Shown: positions 34,739-43,499, numbered from the stretch's first letter. The stretch: DNA of 64,000 bases from Cognatiluteimonas lumbrici (GCF_006476065.1 NZ_ML636798.1:2278114-2342113), one strand, 5' to 3'. Notes: generated from the sequence alone by a model not told the origin. A program made the numbers and translations.

Positions 34739-35655
34739 GCGGGCACGAATTCGAGGCCGGCGGCCTCGTGCAGGCGGCGTCGGGTCATCGGCCCGAAACG
34801 GAGCGCGTCGCAGAGCGCCTGCAATCCGGCGGCATCGGCGTCGCCGCGGGCGAAGTCGCGGTCGTGGTCCAGGGGCGCGTCGCAGGCGATCGTGGTCAGC
34901 TGGCGGAAGAGCCGCGCCTGCTCGCCGTTGGCGCGCAGCTTGGCCGCGACCGATGCAGCGCCCCGGAAGCGCAGGAACGGTATCTCCTCGACCCGCTCGA
35001 GCAGTGCATCCAGGCTTTCGAAGTGCGCGAGCAGGGCCGCCGCGGTCTTGGCACCGATGCCGGGCACGCCGGGGATGTTGTCGACGGCATCGCCGCACAG
35101 GGCGAGGTAGTCGGCGACCTGGTGCGCGTGCACGCCCTGGCGCTCGCGGACGCCGTCGGCGCCCCAGCGCTGGCCCCGCGCGAAGTCCCATTGCTCGTCG
35201 CCGTCCTCGAGCAGCTGCGACAGGTCCTTGTCCGCGGACACGATCACGCCGCGGTGCCCGTGCCGGCGTGCGTGGCGCAGGGCGCTGCCGATCAGGTCGT
35301 CGGCCTCGTACTGGCGGTGGGACAGCACCACCAGGCCCAGCGCGACGCACAGGTCCCTGCAGTGCACGAACTGCCGCTTGAGCGCTTCCGGCGCCGGCTC
35401 GCGGTTGGCCTTGTAGGCCGGGTAGAGGGTGTTGCGGAAGCAGCTGTCCAGGGCCTCGTCGAAGGCCACCGCGATGTGCTGCGGGCGGGCGCGGTCGAGG
35501 AGCTCCAGCAGGAACCGCGCGAAGCCGTGCACCGCGTTGGTCGGCCAACCCTCGGCATCGTGGAACTCGTCCGGCATCGAATGCCAGGCGCGGAACACGT
35601 ACATGCTCGCGTCCACCAGGTAGAGCGTGGGGCGGTGCCCGGTGGCCGCGTTCAT
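34735..35655 (-). CDS. Stand-alone 5'-3' exonuclease/flap endonuclease domain protein
   Basis: A 306-residue protein equal to the 5' nuclease domain of DNA polymerase I, without the polymerase. The acidic metal residues are all visible: YLVDASMYVFRAW, AVAFDEALDSCFRNTLYPAYKANR, YEADDLIG, VIVSADKDLSQLL, and the helix-3-turn-helix region GDAVDNIPGVPGIGAKTAA. This full set, more complete than in ExoIX/Xni, suggests an active nuclease for flaps or RNA primers. It overlaps both neighbours by 4 nt. Confidence 0.88.
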   Translation of the reverse strand: MNAATGHRPTLYLVDASMYVFRAWHSMPDEFHDAEGWPTNAVHGFARFLLELLDRARPQHIAVAFDEALDSCFRNTLYPAYKANREPAPEALKRQFVHCRDLCVALGLVVLSHRQYEADDLIGSALRHARRHGHRGVIVSADKDLSQLLEDGDEQWDFARGQRWGADGVRERQGVHAHQVADYLALCGDAVDNIPGVPGIGAKTAAALLAHFESLDALLERVEEIPFLRFRGAASVAAKLRANGEQARLFRQLTTIACDAPLDHDRDFARGDADAAGLQALCDALRFGPMTRRRLHEAAGLEFVPA

Positions 35656-36221
35656 GCCGGTCTCCAGTCGGTGAGCAGTTGCCGCGGGTCCGGCCGTTCG
35701 CGCTGCGGTGCCTCGGCCTGCGGAGTGCCGACATGGATGAAGCCGGCAATGCGCTCGTCCGCGCCGAGTCCGAGCAGCCGCAGCACGTGTTCGTCGTAGG
35801 CCGGCCAGCCGGTCAGCCATTGCGCGCCGAAGCCGCTGCCCTGGGCCGCCTGCAGCAGCGCGAAGCAGACGCAAGCCGCCGAAGCGAAGCGTTCGGCCTC
35901 GGGAATCTTCGGGTCCTCGCCGAGGCGGGCGACGACCGCGATCACCAGCGGCGAGCCGAAGCGCCCGCGGTCCTTGTCGAGCGTCGCCTGCGAGGCCTGC
36001 GGGTCGCGTTCGAGCGCTCGTCGTACCAGCGTTTCGCCGAGTGCGTCGCGGGCATCTCCCGCGATGCGGATGAAGCGCCACGGCACGCGGCGGCCGTGGT
36101 CGGGGACGCGGACCGCGGCCTCGAGCATGCGTTGCAGGGTGGCCTCGTCGGGCCCGGGTTCGCCGAGCAGGCGCGCCGGGATGGAGCTGCGCGAGTTCAG
36201 CGATGTGAAGAAGGCGTTCAT
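35652..36221 (-). CDS. Nitroreductase family protein (YdjA-like)
   Basis: A 189-residue flavoprotein of the nitroreductase fold. The FMN-binding start ([43 protein letters not shown]) and GFGAQWLTGWPAYDEHVLRLLGL with GFIHVGTPQ match small YdjA-type members. ATG 36221 has GGAG upstream; earlier in-frame starts are less likely. FMN-dependent NAD(P)H reduction is expected, with unknown physiological acceptor. It is first in the overlapping nitroreductase/5' nuclease/Nudix set. Confidence 0.85.
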   Translation of the reverse strand: MNAFFTSLNSRSSIPARLLGEPGPDEATLQRMLEAAVRVPDHGRRVPWRFIRIAGDARDALGETLVRRALERDPQASQATLDKDRGRFGSPLVIAVVARLGEDPKIPEAERFASAACVCFALLQAAQGSGFGAQWLTGWPAYDEHVLRLLGLGADERIAGFIHVGTPQAEAPQRERPDPRQLLTDWRPA

Positions 36222-36325
36222 GGGGGCACTCCGAATGCGATGCACGTCACACATCCGCGTGATATGAATGGACTCGCGCATTCCCCTCATTATGCTCGGC
36301 TTTACAGGGGCCGACTTTCTTTTTG

Positions 36326-36344
36326 CCGTGGCATGGAGCCACGG
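36326..36344 (+). promoter_or_regulatory. Leader hairpin before the DUF1631 gene
   Basis: CCGTGGC and GCCACGG form a perfect 7-bp stem with a 5-nt loop, 12 nt before the ATG at 36357 and just after a T-rich stretch. Position suggests a translational or mRNA-stability element, but it matches no riboswitch I know. Confidence 0.35.
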
Positions 36345-36356
36345 TGGGGCACAGCA

Positions 36357-38657
36357 ATGTCAGTCCAGCATCCCGAAATGGCGGCACACGGAACGGCCGA
36401 CCCGGCACGCCTGCTCGAGGAGCTCAAGCGCATCTGCGTCGAGCAACTCGGCGCGGTTCCGTCCGGCCTGTACCGGCCGATCGAAGAGCAACTGCACGAC
36501 AGCCTCCGCGTCGGCGGCGACGCCGCGCACCGCAAGGACCTGATGACGGTGCTGGCGCTGCGCCAGCGCGGGTCCGGCTACGTCATGCGCTACCGCGAGC
36601 TGATCGGACGCAGCTTCGACGATTTCTGCGGACGCGCGAGCCCGGGCAAGCCGGCGGCGCCGCTTGGGCTGGTGCGCGAGAACGAACTCGACTTCCACCT
36701 CGCCGGCCAGCGCCTGGCCGAATCCATCTCGCGCCGCTACCAGCGACCGCTGGAGATGCTCGGCCTGCGCTTCGATTCGCTTGCGGCGTGCCTGGGCAAG
36801 CCGCGCGGCGGCAATCCGGTCGGCGCCAACCTGCTCGCCGACGCCTTCGTCCAGACCTTCGGCGACGCCGAGATCTCGCCGACCCTGCAGCCGCTGCTGT
36901 TCCGCCAGTACGAGCAGGAACTGGCCAAGGTCCTGGGCGAGCTGTACGGCCGCCTCAACACCCAGCTGGCCGCCAATGGCTTCCACGCCGATCCGCGCCG
37001 CGAGCAGCCGGCCGCGGCGCCGGTGCCGACGGTGCCGCGCCAGCCGGCGGCGGCCCCTGCCACCGATCCGCTGGAACGCATCCTGTCGCAGGTCGAGCCG
37101 CGCCAGCCGGCGCAGTCGCTGCTCTCGCCCACCGGGGCGTTCCCGGCGACGCCGGAACCGGCCCCGGCATCCTCCGGCACGGGCGGCCCCGCCAACCCGG
37201 ACGTGTTCCGCGTCGCCGCCAGCGCCCGCGTGCAGCACCAGCAGCTGCGCGACATGCTGCGCCTGTGGCGCGAGGGCATGCTCGGCGAGCAGACCGTGCC
37301 TTCCGGGCTGGCGCCCGAGCGCCGCCTCGACGGCCGCCGCCCGCTGCGGGTGGAGGAACTGGTCAGCGTGGCGTCGCTGCTGCAGGGCGACGGCACGCGC
37401 AACTTCGAGGCAGCGCTGGCCGGCAAGTGCGGCCTGCACGAGGCGATCCGCGAGGAACTGCGCGAAGGCGCCCGGCGCCTGGGCCTGGACCCGGACCAGA
37501 CCTGCCTGGACCCGCAGCAGGAAGACGCCGTGGACATGACCGGCCTGCTGTTCGAGTCGCTCATCAACAGCCACGCCCTGCTGCAGGAGGCACGGCGCAT
37601 GTTCACCCGGCTGGTGATGTCCTACGTCAAGGTCGCGCTCACCGACGAGAACCTGTTCGTGCGTCCGGACCACCCGGCGCGCAAGTTGCTCGACACCCTG
37701 GCGCAGGGCTGCGAGGGCAACGACGGCGCGTCCCCGCAGGAGCGCGAGCTGCTGCAGCGTTCGCGCGCGGTGGTCGAGCGCATCGTGTCGGAGTTCAACG
37801 AGGACCTGGCGATCTTCGAGGTCGCCGCCAACGAACTGCAGGACCTGTTGCAGCAGCAGCAGCGGCGTGCGGAGGTGGTCGAGCGTCGCGCCGCCGAGAC
37901 CGTGCATGGGCGCGAGCGGCTGGTGGATGCGCGCACCCGCGCGGCGTCCGCGCTGGCCGGGCATCTGGAAGGCCGCGTGCTGACGCCGACGGTGGCGCAC
38001 TTCCTCGAGCGCCACTGGCAGCACCACCTCGTGCAGGTGTTGCTGCGCGACGGCGAGGAGTCCGAACGCCACCAGCGCGTGCTCGACCTGGCCAGCGAAC
38101 TGGTCGCGGTGGACGAGCTCGCGGCCCGCGGCGGCGGTTCCGACATCGCCGATCGCGTGCTGGCCCTTCACGACGGGCTGGTCGAGTGCCTTTCGAGCTC
38201 CGGCCTCGACGAGCAGGTCGCGGGCGAATGGATGGCCGGACTGGCGCGCACGCTGGCGTTCCCGGACGTGCCGCGCGAGGCCCCGCAACTGCCCAAGGCC
38301 CCGCCCCGGGACCAGGACGACTCGCCGCTGCTGCGCATCGTCGGCGGCACCGACCAGCTCGACTACGACCCGGCGGTCGCGGAGCGCATGCGCGCGCTGC
38401 GGCCGGGGGACTGGATGCGGCTGTCGGACGACCGCGGCGTCGAGGGCTCGGTGAAGGTCGCCTGGATCAGCCCGCTGACCTCGCGCCTGTTGCTGGTCAA
38501 CCGGCGGGGCGTGCGCCAGCTGGTGGCCTCGCCCGAGCAGCTCGCGGCGCTGGTGCGCAGCGGGCACCTGTTCGCGGAAGCCGACGAGCTGCCGTTCGAC
38601 GAAGCCATGCGCCTGGTGCGGCAGAAGCTCGGCCGCGCCGCCGCGCGCGCGGCCTGA
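36357..38657 (+). CDS. DUF1631 family protein
   Basis: A 766-residue cytoplasmic protein. Family features: an N-terminal helical part (LYRPIEEQLHDSLRVGGDAAHRKDL, LAESISRRYQRPLEMLGLRFDSL), a Pro/Ala-rich linker around residues 210-280, a long helical middle (LFESLINSHALLQEARRMFTRLVMSYVKVAL) and a C-terminal beta-rich module RPGDWMRLSDDRGVEGSVKVAWISPLTSRLLLVNRRG. That last module looks PilZ-like, so a c-di-GMP link is possible but unproven. ATG 36357 is preferred; ATG 36333 would add 8 residues. Divergent from the nitroreductase gene. Confidence 0.83.
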   Translation: MSVQHPEMAAHGTADPARLLEELKRICVEQLGAVPSGLYRPIEEQLHDSLRVGGDAAHRKDLMTVLALRQRGSGYVMRYRELIGRSFDDFCGRASPGKPAAPLGLVRENELDFHLAGQRLAESISRRYQRPLEMLGLRFDSLAACLGKPRGGNPVGANLLADAFVQTFGDAEISPTLQPLLFRQYEQELAKVLGELYGRLNTQLAANGFHADPRREQPAAAPVPTVPRQPAAAPATDPLERILSQVEPRQPAQSLLSPTGAFPATPEPAPASSGTGGPANPDVFRVAASARVQHQQLRDMLRLWREGMLGEQTVPSGLAPERRLDGRRPLRVEELVSVASLLQGDGTRNFEAALAGKCGLHEAIREELREGARRLGLDPDQTCLDPQQEDAVDMTGLLFESLINSHALLQEARRMFTRLVMSYVKVALTDENLFVRPDHPARKLLDTLAQGCEGNDGASPQERELLQRSRAVVERIVSEFNEDLAIFEVAANELQDLLQQQQRRAEVVERRAAETVHGRERLVDARTRAASALAGHLEGRVLTPTVAHFLERHWQHHLVQVLLRDGEESERHQRVLDLASELVAVDELAARGGGSDIADRVLALHDGLVECLSSSGLDEQVAGEWMAGLARTLAFPDVPREAPQLPKAPPRDQDDSPLLRIVGGTDQLDYDPAVAERMRALRPGDWMRLSDDRGVEGSVKVAWISPLTSRLLLVNRRGVRQLVASPEQLAALVRSGHLFAEADELPFDEAMRLVRQKLGRAAARAA

Positions 38658-38731
38658 GCCCGCGCCTTCGCCTGCCCACGCCGCCGGCCCGCATTCGCTA
38701 GGATGCGGGCATCGGCCGGCGGGAGCGTTGC

Positions 38732-39814
38732 ATGGCAGCAGTGATCGGAGTCGCGCGGGAAACCGCACCGGGCGAGCGCCGCGTCGCGCTGACGCCGGAA
38801 ACCTGCAGGAAGTTCATCGCCATGGGCGCAGCCGTGCGCGTGCAGCGCGGGCTGGGCGAGGGCGCGTCGTTCGCCGACGCGGCCTATGCCGAAGCCGGGG
38901 CGGAACTGGTGGGCGATCCGGCGGCGGCGCTGTCGCAGGCGGACATCGTGCTGTGCGTGCAGCCTCCGGCCCCGGCGACGATCCTGGCCATGGCCGAGGG
39001 CGCGGCGCTGGTCGGCGTGCTGCACCCAGACGCGGACCCGGCGCGCGCCGAGGCACTGCGCGCGCGCGGCATCGCGGCCTTCCCGCTGGAGCGCCTGCCG
39101 CGCACGACGCGGGCTCAGGCGATGGACGTGCTCAGCTCGCAGGCGGGCATGGCCGGCTACAAGGCAGTGCTGCTGGCCGCATGGCTGGCGCCGCGCTTCT
39201 TCCCGATGCTGACCACGGCCGCCGGCACGATCCGGCCATCGAAGGTGCTGGTGGTCGGCGCCGGCGTGGCCGGCTTGCAGGCGATCGCCACCGCGAAGCG
39301 GCTGGGCGCGCAGGTCGAGGGCTTCGACGTGCGCCCGGAGACACGGGAGCAGATCGAGTCGCTCGGCGGGCGCTTCCTGGACCTGGGGGTGACCGCCGCC
39401 GGCGAGGGCGGCTACGCGCGCGCGCTCAGCGACGAGGAACGGGCGGAGCAGCAACGGCGCCTCGGCGAGCACCTGCGCGGCGTGGACGTGGTGGTCTGCA
39501 CGGCCGCGGTGCCGGGACGCCCGGCGCCGAGGATCCTCACCGGCGCGATGCTGCAGGGTATGCGCCCGGGCAGCGTGGTCGTGGACCTGGCGGCCGAGTC
39601 CGGCGGCAACTGCGAGGCGACGCGTCCCGGCGAGACCGTGGAGCTGGACGGGGTCACGGTCGCCGGCCCGCTCGGGTTGGCATCCACGGGTGCCGTCCAC
39701 GCCAGCGAGATGTACGCGCGCAACCTGTACAACTTCGCCGCCCTGCTGCTGCAGGACGGCGCGCTGGTGGTCGACGGCGACGACGAGCTCGTCGCCGCGA
39801 CCCGCTGGGCCTAG
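38732..39814 (+). CDS. pntAA: NAD(P) transhydrogenase alpha subunit, part 1 (PntAA)
   Basis: A 360-residue NAD(H)-binding domain I of the proton-translocating transhydrogenase. It has the family N-terminus ETAPGERRVALTPETCRKFIAMG, the dinucleotide loop VLVVGAGVAGLQAIATAKRLGAQVEGFDVR and VVDLAAESGGNCEATRPGE. It ends without membrane helices, so this is the three-subunit type, in which the first helices are a separate protein (41.3 kb). GGGAG precedes ATG 38732. Unusually, three opposite-strand genes lie between it and pntAB. Confidence 0.93.
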   Translation: MAAVIGVARETAPGERRVALTPETCRKFIAMGAAVRVQRGLGEGASFADAAYAEAGAELVGDPAAALSQADIVLCVQPPAPATILAMAEGAALVGVLHPDADPARAEALRARGIAAFPLERLPRTTRAQAMDVLSSQAGMAGYKAVLLAAWLAPRFFPMLTTAAGTIRPSKVLVVGAGVAGLQAIATAKRLGAQVEGFDVRPETREQIESLGGRFLDLGVTAAGEGGYARALSDEERAEQQRRLGEHLRGVDVVVCTAAVPGRPAPRILTGAMLQGMRPGSVVVDLAAESGGNCEATRPGETVELDGVTVAGPLGLASTGAVHASEMYARNLYNFAALLLQDGALVVDGDDELVAATRWA

Positions 39815-40254
39815 TCCTCGTCGGACCCCGGCGCGTTCTGCTCGACCCAGGCCTTGCGCTGTTCCGGGGACATCGCGCGCCACTGCGCGCGCAATGCCTT
39901 GCGCTCCTCGCGGTCCATGTCGCGCATCTTCGAGAACAGCGCGCGCATCTGCTCGCGGTGCTCCGGGTCCATCTTCTCCCAGCGGTGCATGCCGTGGCGG
40001 GCGCGCTGCCGCTGTTCCGGGGTCATCTCCTGCCAGCGCTGGGCATGCGCCAGCATGCGCGCGCGGTCGGCCGGGCGGCTGTTCCAGCGCTCGCGCAGCG
40101 GCGCCACCAACAGCGTGCGTTGCGCGTCGGTGAGCTGCTCCCAGGCCGGCAGTTCGGTCGCGGCCGTGGTGGCGGGCTTGTCCTGGGCGCTGGCGAGCGG
40201 GAGGGCGCCGCCGGCGAGCAGGAGCAGGGAAAGGGCAAGGGTGGCGTGCTTCAT
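39811..40254 (-). CDS. DUF3106 protein with signal peptide
   Basis: A 147-residue exported protein: MKHATLALSLLLLAGGALPLASAQ is a clear signal, and GAGGA precedes ATG 40254. The mature part has repeated segments rich in Met, Glu, Gln, Arg and Trp: MTPEQRQRARHGMHRWEKMDP, EHREQMRALFSKMRDMDREERKA and MSPEQRKAWVEQN. These recall the LTxxQ-type helical repeats of CpxP/Spy-like periplasmic proteins, so a periplasmic stress or metal-related role is plausible, not shown. It follows the anti-sigma-like gene by 14 nt and touches the pntAA stop from the other strand. Confidence 0.8.
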   Translation of the reverse strand: MKHATLALSLLLLAGGALPLASAQDKPATTAATELPAWEQLTDAQRTLLVAPLRERWNSRPADRARMLAHAQRWQEMTPEQRQRARHGMHRWEKMDPEHREQMRALFSKMRDMDREERKALRAQWRAMSPEQRKAWVEQNAPGSDED

Positions 40255-40268
40255 GGGGGTGTCCTCGG

Positions 40269-40637
40269 TCAGGGGCGATCGGCTGCCAGCGCCACGGCGT
40301 CGGCGGAGGCCAGCCACAGGTAGAAATCGGGGTCCTGCTCCAGCGGTGCGGCCAATTCCATTTCCGGTGCCGGCGCGACCGCCACCGGGGCGGATGGCGC
40401 GGTGTCCTCGGCGCCGGGCCAGGGCAGGGCGAATGCGAGCGCCAGCGCCATCGCCGGCGCGGCGATCCAGCCCCAGCGCGGGGCGGTCGCGGGGGCGCCG
40501 CTTGCGGCGGCCTCCCCGGCTAGCGCCAGGCGCGTGCGCCGCCGCAGCTGCGCCCGCACGGCCGGCGACAGCGCGTGCAATGCAGCGCGGTGCGCCTCGC
40601 GGACACGGGCGTCGAAAGCGTCTTCCCGGTGTGTCAT
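40269..40637 (-). CDS. Putative membrane anti-sigma-like protein (DUF3619-like)
   Basis: A 122-residue protein with a charged cytoplasmic N-terminus (MTHREDAFDARVREAHRAAL, SPAVRAQLRRRTRLAL), one hydrophobic segment (WGWIAAPAMALALAFALPW) and a periplasmic tail ending DPDFYLWLASADAVALAADRP. Its ATG overlaps the sigma-factor stop by 4 nt. Position and single-pass topology suggest the regulator of that sigma factor; the DFYLWLA tail is typical of DUF3619. No ZAS-type zinc motif is visible. Confidence 0.72.
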   Translation of the reverse strand: MTHREDAFDARVREAHRAALHALSPAVRAQLRRRTRLALAGEAAASGAPATAPRWGWIAAPAMALALAFALPWPGAEDTAPSAPVAVAPAPEMELAAPLEQDPDFYLWLASADAVALAADRP

Positions 40638-41206
40638 GTCCAATCCTCCAGTTCCCGCTGCAGCGCCTGGCGGGCGCGCGACAGGTGCGTCTTCACGGAG
40701 CCCTCGCTGCAGCCCATGGCCAGGGCGGTGTCGGCGACATCCAGTTCCTCCAGCACCCGCAACGTGAAGGCCTCGCGCTGTCGTCGCGGCAGGCGTTCGA
40801 GCGCCGCGGCCAGCCGGGTCCAGGCCTCGCGGCCCTCGTGCCGGCGTGCCGGGTCGGGACCGTCGTCCGCCCAGTCCGGCTCGCGGCCGTCGGCGTCGGC
40901 GGGCGCCAGCCAGCGCAGGCGGAAGCCGCGCCGCCGCTGCGTGTCCACGATCCGGCTGCGCAGCACCCGCCAGAACAGAGGCGACCATTCCTCCGCAGGG
41001 CGATCCTCGTAGCGGAGCATCCGCAACATGGCGTCCTGGACCGCGTCGAGCGCGTCCTCGCGGTGGCGCAGCGAGGCCTCGGCGAACCGGAACGCGCGCG
41101 GACCGACCGCGTCCAGGAAGGCCTCGAGGTCCCGGGTACCCGGTGCCGCGCCCTGCGGAATCGCGGGCAGGGCCTTGGCGGCGTCGCTGGTCACGGCCTG
41201 CAGCAT
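40634..41206 (-). CDS. ECF-type RNA polymerase sigma factor
   Basis: A 190-residue sigma-70 family protein. Region 2 reads FAEASLRHREDALDAVQDAMLRMLRYEDRPAEEWSPLFWRVLRSRIVDTQRRR, and region 4 reads ALERLPRRQREAFTLRVLEELDVADTALAMGCSEGSVKTHLSRARQAL. ATG 41206 is used; a GTG at 41194 is possible. It is the first gene of a minus-strand set with an anti-sigma-like protein and a DUF3106 protein, a typical sigma/regulator/target layout. Confidence 0.88.
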   Translation of the reverse strand: MLQAVTSDAAKALPAIPQGAAPGTRDLEAFLDAVGPRAFRFAEASLRHREDALDAVQDAMLRMLRYEDRPAEEWSPLFWRVLRSRIVDTQRRRGFRLRWLAPADADGREPDWADDGPDPARRHEGREAWTRLAAALERLPRRQREAFTLRVLEELDVADTALAMGCSEGSVKTHLSRARQALQRELEDWT

Positions 41207-41303
41207 ACGACCGGAAACGCACGGGCCCGGCGTCGGTTGACAGCCGCCTGCCGCCGGCACCACGTATGATCGGGGCGTCGAACCGATGCCGGGGAGGCTG
41301 CGA

Positions 41304-41618
41304 ATGGGCGATGCGGTGGTGGCGCAGGGCTTCGTCGCCCTGTACGTATTCATGCTCGCGGCGATCGCCGGGCACGTGATCATCTCGCGGGTGCCGGTGA
41401 TCCTGCACACGCCGCTGATGTCCGGCTCCAACTTCATCCACGGCATCGTGCTGGTCGGCGCCATGGTCGTGCTCGGCCACGCCGACACCACGCTCGAGAA
41501 GGCCATCGGCTTCGTCGCGGTGCTGCTTGGCGCGGGCAACGCCGCCGGCGGCTACGTGGTCACCGAGCGCATGCTCGAGATGTTCAAGTCCAGCCGCAAG
41601 CCCGGGGACGGCGCGTGA
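41304..41618 (+). CDS. pntAB: NAD(P) transhydrogenase alpha subunit, part 2 (PntAB)
   Basis: A 104-residue membrane protein supplying the transmembrane helices that in E. coli are the C-terminal end of PntA. The sequence GFVALYVFMLAAIAGHVIISRVPVILHTPLMSGSNFIHGIVLVGAM is diagnostic (HTPLMSGSNFIHG). ATG 41304 follows GGGAGG. Its stop overlaps the pntB GTG start. It should assemble with PntAA and PntB to move protons while passing hydride from NADH to NADP+. Confidence 0.93.
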   Translation: MGDAVVAQGFVALYVFMLAAIAGHVIISRVPVILHTPLMSGSNFIHGIVLVGAMVVLGHADTTLEKAIGFVAVLLGAGNAAGGYVVTERMLEMFKSSRKPGDGA

Positions 41619-43015
41619 CCGCGGCGCAACTGCAGTGGCTGGCCAGCGCCAGCTATTTCATCGCCGCCACCCTGTTCCTGCTCGGCCTGCAACGCATGGC
41701 CTCGCCGCGCACCGCGCGCTCGGGCATCCAGTGGGCCGGTGCCGGCATGGTGCTGGCGACGCTGGCCACCCTGCTGCTGCCGGGACTGCAGAACCTTGGC
41801 CTGATCCTGCTGGCGCTGGTGCTGGGCGTCGCTTCCACCTGGGCCTGGGGCAGGAAGGTGGCGATCACCGACATGCCGCAGATGGTGGCGCTGTTCAACG
41901 GCATGGGTGGCGGCTCCGCGGCCGCGATCGGCGCGGTCGAGCTGTTGCGCTTCTCGCTTGCGGGCGCGTCGCCGCCGCGGCTGACGCTGGTGCTCGGCGT
42001 GGTCGGAGCGCTGATCGGCGCGGTGTCGCTGTCCGGGTCCGTGGTCGCCTGGGCCAAGCTCGACGGACGCATGGACAAGCGCTACGTGTTCCCGGGGCAG
42101 CAGGCCCTCAACGCGCTGCTGTTCGCGGGAACCGTCGTGCTCGGCGCGGTGGTGGCCTGGCAGCTCGGCGTGCCGGCGATCATCGCCTTCTTCCTCGCGG
42201 CGCTGCTGCTGGGCGTGCTGATGACGCTGCCGATCGGCGGCGCCGACATGCCGGTGGTGATCTCGCTGTACAACGCCCTCACCGGCCTGGCGGTGGCCTT
42301 CGAGGGCTACGTGCTCGGCAACGAGGCGCTGGTGGTCGCCGGCATGATGGTGGGCGCCGCCGGCATGCTGCTGACCCGGCTGATGGCCAGGGCCATGAAC
42401 CGGCCGCTGCGCAACGTGCTGTTCTCGAACTTCGGCGGTGGCGGCGCCGCCGCGGGCGAGGGCATCGCCGGCAGCCAGAAGCCGATCGAGGCGGCCGACG
42501 TGGCGGCGATGATGGCCTACGCCGACCGGGTGGTGATCGTCCCCGGCTACGGCATGGCGGTCGCCCAGGCCCAGCACAAGATCTGGGAGCTCGCGCAGCG
42601 GCTGATCGAGCGCGGGGTCAAGGTCCGGTTCGCGATCCACCCGGTCGCCGGGCGCATGCCCGGGCACATGAACGTGCTGCTGGCCGAGGCCGGGGTTCCC
42701 TACGACCTGATCGCCGACATGGACGACATCAACCCCGAGTTCCCGAACACCGACGTGTCGCTGGTGATCGGCGCCAACGACGTGGTCAACCCGGTGGCGA
42801 AGACCGATCCGTCCTCGCCGATCTTCGGCATGCCGATCCTGGACGTGGCCGCATCCAGGAACACCGTGGTGATCAAGCGCGGCAAGGGCACCGGCTTCGC
42901 CGGGATCGAGAACGCGCTGTTCTACGCCGACAACACCCGCATGCTGTACGGCGACGGGGCGGAGATGGCCGGTGCGCTGGTCAGCGAGCTGAAGGCGCTC
43001 GACGGCGGCCACTGA
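41615..43015 (+). CDS. pntB: NAD(P) transhydrogenase beta subunit PntB
   Basis: A 466-residue subunit with about nine membrane helices (domain II) and a C-terminal NADP(H)-binding domain III. Visible are MPQMVALFNGMGGGSAAAIGAVEL, LPIGGADMPVVISLYNALTG, and in domain III VIVPGYGMAVAQAQHKI, VAGRMPGHMNVLLAEAGVPY and FPNTDVSLVIGANDVVNP. GTG 41615 overlaps the pntAB stop. The 3' end overlaps a convergent membrane-protein gene by 35 nt. Confidence 0.96.
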   Translation: MTAAQLQWLASASYFIAATLFLLGLQRMASPRTARSGIQWAGAGMVLATLATLLLPGLQNLGLILLALVLGVASTWAWGRKVAITDMPQMVALFNGMGGGSAAAIGAVELLRFSLAGASPPRLTLVLGVVGALIGAVSLSGSVVAWAKLDGRMDKRYVFPGQQALNALLFAGTVVLGAVVAWQLGVPAIIAFFLAALLLGVLMTLPIGGADMPVVISLYNALTGLAVAFEGYVLGNEALVVAGMMVGAAGMLLTRLMARAMNRPLRNVLFSNFGGGGAAAGEGIAGSQKPIEAADVAAMMAYADRVVIVPGYGMAVAQAQHKIWELAQRLIERGVKVRFAIHPVAGRMPGHMNVLLAEAGVPYDLIADMDDINPEFPNTDVSLVIGANDVVNPVAKTDPSSPIFGMPILDVAASRNTVVIKRGKGTGFAGIENALFYADNTRMLYGDGAEMAGALVSELKALDGGH

Positions 43016-43487
43016 TCCCGCGGCCGGCCGCAAGGCGCGCGGACAGTGCGCTCATCACCCCGAACACCAGGTGGGCGAGGATGCTGGAGGCGACCCAGGC
43101 CCTGTTTCCGAAGCCGGGAGATCCCGCGGCGGACAAGGGCAGCACGATGAAGTTCATGGCGATGTACAGCCAGGCGCCGTACGCGATCCCGTAGCGCAAA
43201 GGGTGGTCGAGCAGGCGGGGGAGGTGGCGGGCCGCCGCGTGGTACGCGGCGACGAAGGTCGTGGCGATGAGGTAGTGGGACACGGCTCCGAGCCAGGCGC
43301 TGGCGCTTCCACCCGCGTACGCGGCATCGCCGAGCCAACCCGTGGCGATGCTCTGCAGGATCCGTACCGGGGCGATGTCGTGGCGCATCCAGTACAGCGT
43401 CGCGAAGGCGAGGTCGAGGGTGCCGATGGCCAGCCCGCCGCCGGCAATTGCGATCCATGTCCGATGCGTGGTGGAGGAAGTCTGCAT
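42981..43487 (-). CDS. Four-helix membrane protein, paralogue 1
   Basis: A 168-residue protein with about four hydrophobic segments. It is clearly related to the protein at 46.8-47.4 kb: GTLDLAFATLYWMRHDIAPVRILQSIATG, then HLPRLLDHPLRYGIAYGA and IVLPLSA line up with GGLDFTACSLFWAARGVPPERIARSLAE, KIPRLLERPLRYGMAYGA and VVPLSA. I know similar uncharacterised proteins in proteobacteria but no function. ATG 43487 is preferred because a longer reading would run through a terminator hairpin; no good ribosome site precedes it. Its 3' end overlaps pntB. Confidence 0.8.
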   Translation of the reverse strand: MQTSSTTHRTWIAIAGGGLAIGTLDLAFATLYWMRHDIAPVRILQSIATGWLGDAAYAGGSASAWLGAVSHYLIATTFVAAYHAAARHLPRLLDHPLRYGIAYGAWLYIAMNFIVLPLSAAGSPGFGNRAWVASSILAHLVFGVMSALSARLAAGRGISGRRRAPSAR

Positions 43488-43499
43488 GGTGGCGTCGGT

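Noticed and set aside
41237..41270. TTGACA with TATGAT as a pntAB promoter
   Set aside because: Both boxes are good but 22 nt apart, too far for a normal sigma-70 promoter.
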